Part shown: positions 55,175 through 64,000 of the stretch, in pieces
Layout of the letters: every line of letters starts with the position of its first letter
Numbering within the stretch: the first letter of the stretch is position 1
Assembly: GCF_014117215.1 (NCBI RefSeq)
Contig: NZ_JACGXS010000006.1
Span: 140,871-204,870 of the forward strand
Source of the DNA: Stenotrophomonas tumulicola
GTDB taxonomy: Bacteria; Pseudomonadota; Gammaproteobacteria; Xanthomonadales; Xanthomonadaceae
Reading direction: 5' to 3'
DNA: 64,000 nt
Made by a program: the position numbers and the translations under genes
The notes under the pieces: model-generated
What the model was told of the DNA's origin: nothing
Databases searched by the model: none
Seen by the model: only the letters and a program-made list of their open reading frames with translations

Positions 55175-57082
55175 ATGACCGAAACCACCACCACCGAAAC
55201 CCTTGGCTTCCAGACCGAGGTCAAGCAGCTGCTGCAGTTGATGATCCATTCGCTGTACTCGAACAAGGAAATCTTCCTGCGCGAGCTGGTGTCCAATGCC
55301 GCCGACGCCGCCGACAAGCTGCGTTTCGAAGCGCTGACGCAGCCGGCGCTGCTGGAGGGTGACAGCGAACTGCGGGTGCGCGTCAGCTTCGATGCCGCCG
55401 CGCATACGGTGACCATCGAAGACAACGGCATCGGCATGACCCGCGAAGAGGCCATCGCCCACCTGGGCACGATCGCCAAATCCGGCACCGGCGATTTCCT
55501 GCGCCAGCTGTCCGGCGACCAGAAGAAGGATTCGCAGCTGATCGGCCAGTTCGGCGTCGGCTTCTACAGCGCGTTCATCGTCGCCGACCAGGTGGACGTG
55601 TATTCGCGCCGCGCCGGCCTGCCTGCCGATGCCGGCGTTCGCTGGTCCTCGCGTGGCGAAGGCGAGTTCGACATCGCCACCATCGAAAAGACCGGGCGCG
55701 GCACCCGCATCGTGCTGCACCTGAAGGATGGCGAGCACGACTTCGCCGACGGCTGGCGCCTGCGCGGCATCCTGAAGAAGTACTCGGACCACATCGGCCT
55801 GCCGATCCAGATGCCGAAGGAAGCGCCGGCCGCCGAAGGCGAAGACGCCGCGCCCGCGCAGGAATGGGAGACCGTCAACCGCGCCAGCGCGCTGTGGACC
55901 CGGCCGCGCAGCGAAGTGGGCGACGCCGAATACACCGAATTCTACAAGCACGTGGCGCACGACCACGGCGATCCGCTGGCCTGGAGCCACAACAAGGTCG
56001 AAGGCAAGCTGGAGTACACCTCGCTGCTGTACGTGCCCGGCCGCGCGCCGTTCGACCTGTACCACCGCGAAGCGCCGAAGGGCCTGAAGCTGTACGTGCA
56101 GCGCGTGTTCGTGATGGACCAGGCCGAGCAGTTCCTGCCGCTGTACCTGCGTTTCATCAAGGGCGTGGTCGATTCCAACGACCTGTCGCTGAACGTGTCG
56201 CGCGAGATCCTGCAGTCCGGCCCGGTCATCGATTCGATGAAGTCGGCGCTGACCAAGCGCTCGCTGGACATGCTGGAGAAGCTGTCCAGGGACAAGCCGG
56301 AACAGTACGCCACGTTCTGGAAGGAATTCGGCCAGGTACTGAAGGAGGGCCCGGCCGAGGACTTCAACAACCGTGAAAAGGTCGCCGGCCTGCTGCGTTT
56401 CGCCTCCACCCGTGGCGAGGGCGACGCACAGACGGTGTCGCTGGCCGATTACCTGGGCCGCATGGCAGAGGGCCAGGACACGATCTATTACCTGACCGGC
56501 GAAAGCTTCACCCAGGTCCGCAACAGCCCGCACCTGGAGGTGTTCCGCAAGAAGGGCGTGGAGGTACTGTTGCTGACCGACCGCATCGACGAATGGCTGA
56601 TGGGCTACCTGACCGAGTTCGATGGCAAGCGTTTCGTCGACATCGCACGCGGCGACCTGGACCTCGGGGCACTGGAAAGCGAGGAAGACAAGCAGGCGCA
56701 GGAGTCAGCCGCCAAGGACAAGCAGGCCCTGGTGGAACGGCTGAAGACCGCCCTCGGCGATGACGTGGCCGACGTGCGCGTATCCCACCGCCTGACCGAC
56801 TCGCCGGCGGTGCTGGCCATCGGAGAGCAGGACCTGGGGCTGCAGATGCGCCAGATCCTGGAAGCCAGCGGACAGAAGGTGCCCGAAAGCAAGCCGGTGC
56901 TGGAGATCAATCCCGGCCATCCGCTGATCGCCAAGCTGGAGGCGGAAGCCGATGGCGAGCGCTTCGATGACCTGGGACGGGTGCTGTTCGACCAGGCGGC
57001 GCTGGCCGCTGGCGACAGCCTGAAGGATCCGGGCGCCTACGTGACGCGCCTGAACAAGCTGCTGCTCGAGCTGTCCGCGTAA
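55175..57082 (+). CDS. htpG: Hsp90-family chaperone HtpG
   Basis: This 635-residue ATP-dependent chaperone has the N-terminal ATPase domain ([40 protein letters not shown]), a middle domain and a C-terminal dimerisation domain. The start at 55175 has GGAG upstream; the ATG at 55159 is possible but less well placed. A repeat-rich region precedes it. Confidence 0.96.
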   Translation: MTETTTTETLGFQTEVKQLLQLMIHSLYSNKEIFLRELVSNAADAADKLRFEALTQPALLEGDSELRVRVSFDAAAHTVTIEDNGIGMTREEAIAHLGTIAKSGTGDFLRQLSGDQKKDSQLIGQFGVGFYSAFIVADQVDVYSRRAGLPADAGVRWSSRGEGEFDIATIEKTGRGTRIVLHLKDGEHDFADGWRLRGILKKYSDHIGLPIQMPKEAPAAEGEDAAPAQEWETVNRASALWTRPRSEVGDAEYTEFYKHVAHDHGDPLAWSHNKVEGKLEYTSLLYVPGRAPFDLYHREAPKGLKLYVQRVFVMDQAEQFLPLYLRFIKGVVDSNDLSLNVSREILQSGPVIDSMKSALTKRSLDMLEKLSRDKPEQYATFWKEFGQVLKEGPAEDFNNREKVAGLLRFASTRGEGDAQTVSLADYLGRMAEGQDTIYYLTGESFTQVRNSPHLEVFRKKGVEVLLLTDRIDEWLMGYLTEFDGKRFVDIARGDLDLGALESEEDKQAQESAAKDKQALVERLKTALGDDVADVRVSHRLTDSPAVLAIGEQDLGLQMRQILEASGQKVPESKPVLEINPGHPLIAKLEAEADGERFDDLGRVLFDQAALAAGDSLKDPGAYVTRLNKLLLELSA

Positions 57083-57192
57083 TGCCGCGGGATGGCGGCC
57101 GCTGGTCGCCATCCCGCAATGCCGCGTCCTCCACGCAGGCCCCACCGGGCCCGGTGGTACCCTATCGCCCTGTCACAGCAGCTTTCTTCTCA

Positions 57193-58474
<1,282 letters not shown>

Positions 58475-58482
<8 letters not shown>

Positions 58483-59569
58483 CAGCGCCCTTGCCGTGGC
58501 GCCCGTGCCACGGACGCCGGCCGTCGACGGCGGCGATGCCTTCGTCGCGCGCCTGCTGCGCTGGTTCGACAGCCACGGCCGCCATGACCTGCCCTGGCAG
58601 CACCCCCGTACGCCCTACCGGGTCTGGCTGTCGGAGATCATGCTGCAGCAGACCCAGGTCGCCACGGTCATTCCGTACTTCCTGGAATTCCTGCAGCACT
58701 TCCCTACCCTGGCCGACCTCGCCGCTGCGGATAACGATGCGGTGATGGCGCGATGGGCCGGGCTTGGCTATTACGCACGTGCACGCAACCTGCATGCGAC
58801 GGCGAAGCGCTGCGTCGACGAGCACGCGGGCGACCTGCCGCGCGATCTCGACGCGCTGCACGCGCTGCCGGGCATTGGCCGCAGCACCGCCGGCGCCATC
58901 CTGAGCCAGGCCTGGAACGAGCCGTTCGCGATCCTGGATGGCAACGTCAAGCGCGTGCTGACCCGTTACCACGGCATCGAAGGATTTCCGGGCCTGCCTG
59001 CCGTGGAGCGACCGCTGTGGACGTTGGCGCAGGCACACGTGGACCATGTGCCGGCCGGCCGCATGGCCGACTACACCCAGGCGCAGATGGACCTGGGCGC
59101 CACGCTGTGCACGCGCAGCAAGCCAACCTGCGTGATCTGTCCATTGCAGGAAGACTGCGTGGCCCGACGTGATGGCCGCACCGCCGAGCTGCCGACGGCC
59201 AAGCCCGGCAAGGCATTGCCCGAACGTGAGGCGGTGGCCCTGCTACTGCAGGATCGCCAGGGCCGGCTGCTGCTGCAGAAACGCCCCGAGACAGGCATCT
59301 GGGCATCGCTGTGGACGCTGCCGCAGGCCGATACCGGCCAGCAGTTGCAGGACTGGTTCGATGCCCACGTGGACGGCGTGCTGGAAGACGCGCTGGAACT
59401 GCCGCTGGTACGACACACCTTCAGCCACTACCGGCTGCACCTGCAGGTAATGCGCACGCGTGTGGAAGCGCTGAAAGTGGCCGACCCGATGCTGCGCTGG
59501 GTGCCTGCCGCCCAATTGCCATCGCTCGGCCTGCCCGCCCCGATCCGTAAACTGCTGCAGGACCTGTAG
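58475..59569 (+). CDS. mutY: Adenine DNA glycosylase MutY
   Basis: This 364-residue repair enzyme removes adenine opposite 8-oxoguanine. It has the Glu region [13 protein letters not shown], the helix-hairpin-helix [13 protein letters not shown], the catalytic Asp in ILDGNVKRV and the cluster ligands [23 protein letters not shown]-like C-terminal domain recognises the lesion. It starts with GTG inside ftsY. Its TAG stop is the TAG of a GTAG-type REP. Confidence 0.95.
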
Positions 59570-59646
59570 CGCCGGGCCAGCCCTGCAGCGCGAAGCCGTG
59601 CCTGGCGGCAACGGAGAAAAAGCAGCCGGGCATGGCCCGGCACTAC
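59566..59646. repeat. GTAG-type REP pair between mutY and yggX
   Basis: A plus-strand REP starts at the mutY stop (GTAGCGCCGGGCC), and a minus-strand REP ends at 59646 (GTAGTGCCGGGCC on that strand, 59624-59646). Confidence 0.65.
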
Positions 59647-59682
59647 AATGGGAACGCCCACGTTCCCGAGCAACTGAATCAC

Positions 59683-59952
59683 ATGAGCCGTACCGTTTTC
59701 TGCCAGTACCATCAACGCGACGCCGAAGGGCTGGATTTCGTGCCCTATCCCGGCGAACTCGGCAAGCGCATCTACGCCAATATCGGCAAGCCGGCATGGA
59801 GCGCATGGCTGGCACACCAGACGATGCTGATCAACGAGAACCGCCTGTCGCCGCGCGATCCAAAACACCGCGCGTTCCTGGAAGAAGAACTGGTGAAATA
59901 CCTGTTCTCCGGTGGCGCTGAAAAGCCGGCCGGCTTCGTGCCCGAAGCCTGA
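59683..59952 (+). CDS. yggX: Probable Fe(2+)-trafficking protein YggX
   Basis: This 89-residue protein starts [19 protein letters not shown] and has [13 protein letters not shown] and the ending [13 protein letters not shown], the family pattern. It protects Fe-S clusters from oxidation. Its position just after mutY is conserved in many proteobacteria. The longer upstream frame runs through a REP and is not used. Confidence 0.95.
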   Translation: MSRTVFCQYHQRDAEGLDFVPYPGELGKRIYANIGKPAWSAWLAHQTMLINENRLSPRDPKHRAFLEEELVKYLFSGGAEKPAGFVPEA

Positions 59953-60009
59953 CCGCGGGTGCCGGGCCGGTATCGCGGTGGTGATGCCGGCCCATGCCCC
60001 CTTGCCCGC

Positions 60010-60034
60010 GCAGCGGGGCATGGCCCCGCTCTAC
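60010..60034 (-). repeat. GTAG-type REP
   Basis: On the minus strand GTAGAGCGGGGCC pairs with GGCCCCGCT around CAT, between yggX and fumC. Confidence 0.75.
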
Positions 60035-60053
60035 CGATGCCCGGCAACCACGT

Positions 60054-63256
<3,203 letters not shown>

Positions 63257-63305
63257 GGCAACAGCAACAGCAGAAGCAACAGCAACAGCTGCAGGGCTGC
63301 GCGCT
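63257..63305 (+). repeat. Short CAACAG-type microsatellite
   Basis: A few imperfect CAACAG/CAGCAG repeats follow the purB stop. They are probably slippage-derived and show no gene. Confidence 0.5.
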
Positions 63306-63407
63306 GGTGGGACGGGGTGGGTTGGCGGGACGCGCCGTGAACCCATCCATGGGGGCTCATGTTCGGCTCCTGCCTCACAAGGTCCCGCCAACCCACCCCG
63401 CCCCACC
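63306..63407 (-). repeat. Long-armed stem-loop element, copy 5
   Basis: Arms of 25 bases (63306-63330 and 63383-63407) pair with one G-U and enclose a 52-base core. Read on the minus strand, the core has CTTGTGA, the hairpin GGC-AGGA-GCC and GAACATGAG. The arm sequence differs from the htpG copies but the layout is the same. Confidence 0.6.
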
Positions 63408-63860
63408 TTCGACAGGTCCATGCGGCGGCAGGTAGCGCCGGGCCATGCCCGGCGGAATGGGGTGATGGGGATGGGTAGAGCGGGGCCATGCCCCGCTGCT
63501 CTTGTTTCCGGCATCGCGCCAACGGCAGCGGGGCATGGCCCCGCTCTACCGATTTTTTCTTGCGCATACCCCATCCGCCCACCTTCGACAGGTCCATGCG
63601 GCGTCGGGTAACGCCGGGCCATGCCCGGCGGAATGGGGTGGGATGGGTAGAGCGGGGCCATGCCCCGCTGCTCCTGTTTCCGGCATTGCGCCAACGGCAG
63701 CGGGGCATGGCCCCGCTCTACCGATTTTTCTTTGTTTCGCGCCAAGCCACCCAGGCCCACCTTCGACAGGTGCATGCAGCGTCGGGTAGCGCCGGGCCAT
63801 GCCCGGCGGCTCTTGTTTCCGGCATCGCACCAACGGCAGCGGGGCATGGCCCCGCTCTAC
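63403..63860 (+). repeat. Composite REP tandem, three units of 176-178 bp
   Basis: Units begin with CCACCTTCGACAGGT at 63403, 63579 and 63757. Each carries a GTAGCGCCGGGCC-type REP and, except where shortened, a facing pair of GTAGAGCGGGGCC REPs followed by a T-run (CTCTACCGATTTTT). The array lies after purB and could terminate its transcription. Confidence 0.75.
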
Positions 63861-63903
63861 CATTTTTTTAACGCGGCTGGCGGCCACCGGAAACTGTCCG
63901 GGG

Positions 63904-64000
63904 GCCGGGCGGGTGGGGTATGCGGGGCCTTGAGCGGCAGGAGCCGCGAAGAGCTACAAGGACGTACTTGCGCGTGCCCCGCATACCCCACCCGCCCGGC
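63904..64000 (+). repeat. Long-armed stem-loop element, copy 6
   Basis: Perfect 25-bp arms (63904-63928 and 63976-64000) enclose a 47-base core: CTTGA, hairpin GCGGC-AGGA-GCCGC, GAAGAG and GGACGTACTTG, the last shared with the copy before htpG. The right arm runs to the window edge, so the element may be longer. Confidence 0.65.

Noticed and set aside
54725..56533. Minus-strand open frame of 602 codons across htpG
   Set aside because: It is antisense to htpG and its start lies in the tandem repeat. No family features.

Overview
The window looks like a chromosomal segment of a Stenotrophomonas species (Xanthomonadaceae). The evidence is high GC content with strongly GC-rich third codon positions, a complete smeU1-V-W-U2-X efflux operon with its divergent LysR regulator smeRv, and many intergenic palindromes starting with GTAG, the REP class described from S. 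maltophilia. No rRNA, tRNA or CRISPR array is visible.

Region by region. 1-3.7 kb: a poorly recognisable left edge with one long orphan reading frame, two decayed DUF6491-like fragments and a strong terminator. 3.7-20.3 kb: an aromatic catabolic block, entirely on the minus strand. It encodes every step of a p-cumate-type meta-cleavage route: a three-component Rieske dioxygenase (reductase, alpha, beta, ferredoxin), cis-diol dehydrogenase, extradiol dioxygenase, class II aldolase-type decarboxylase, C-C hydrolase, hydratase, aldolase, acylating acetaldehyde dehydrogenase and an outer-membrane porin. A CymR-like TetR repressor gene sits inside this operon. Upstream lies a second unit of an MHS permease and two flavin monooxygenases. 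Each unit is preceded by a TTGACA -35 box and a CymR-type operator (ACAGAC-N6-GTCTGT or one mismatch from it) at nearly the same distance. 20.4-30.9 kb: mixed accessory and housekeeping genes: a dienelactone-hydrolase-like protein without its nucleophile, an AEC carrier, two LysR regulators, a pair of metallo-beta-lactamase-fold genes, an epoxide-hydrolase-like enzyme, small membrane proteins and a secreted EEP-family protein.

31.0-40.1 kb: the SmeVWX multidrug efflux locus. 40.2-42.5 kb: an OmpA-type lipoprotein and a photolyase. 42.6-48.5 kb: a probable phosphate-scavenging operon (TonB-dependent receptor, beta-propeller phytase-like lipoprotein, purple-acid-phosphatase-like enzyme, exported pyrophosphatase) behind a candidate Pho box. 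48.6-63.3 kb: core genes (upp, ggt, ferredoxin, coaD, rsmD, htpG, ftsY, mutY, yggX, fumC, purB).

The core part is interrupted by repeat-rich intergenic DNA: a 39-bp perfect palindrome after upp, a 372-bp tandem duplication before htpG, a 34-bp REP-derived tandem array between fumC and purB, and a 176-178-bp composite REP tandem after purB. Six copies (one truncated) of an apparently unclassified stem-loop element occur around htpG and after purB. Their outer arms and inner hairpin differ in sequence between copies but stay complementary. This element and the CymR-controlled two-unit regulon are the most novel-looking items here.
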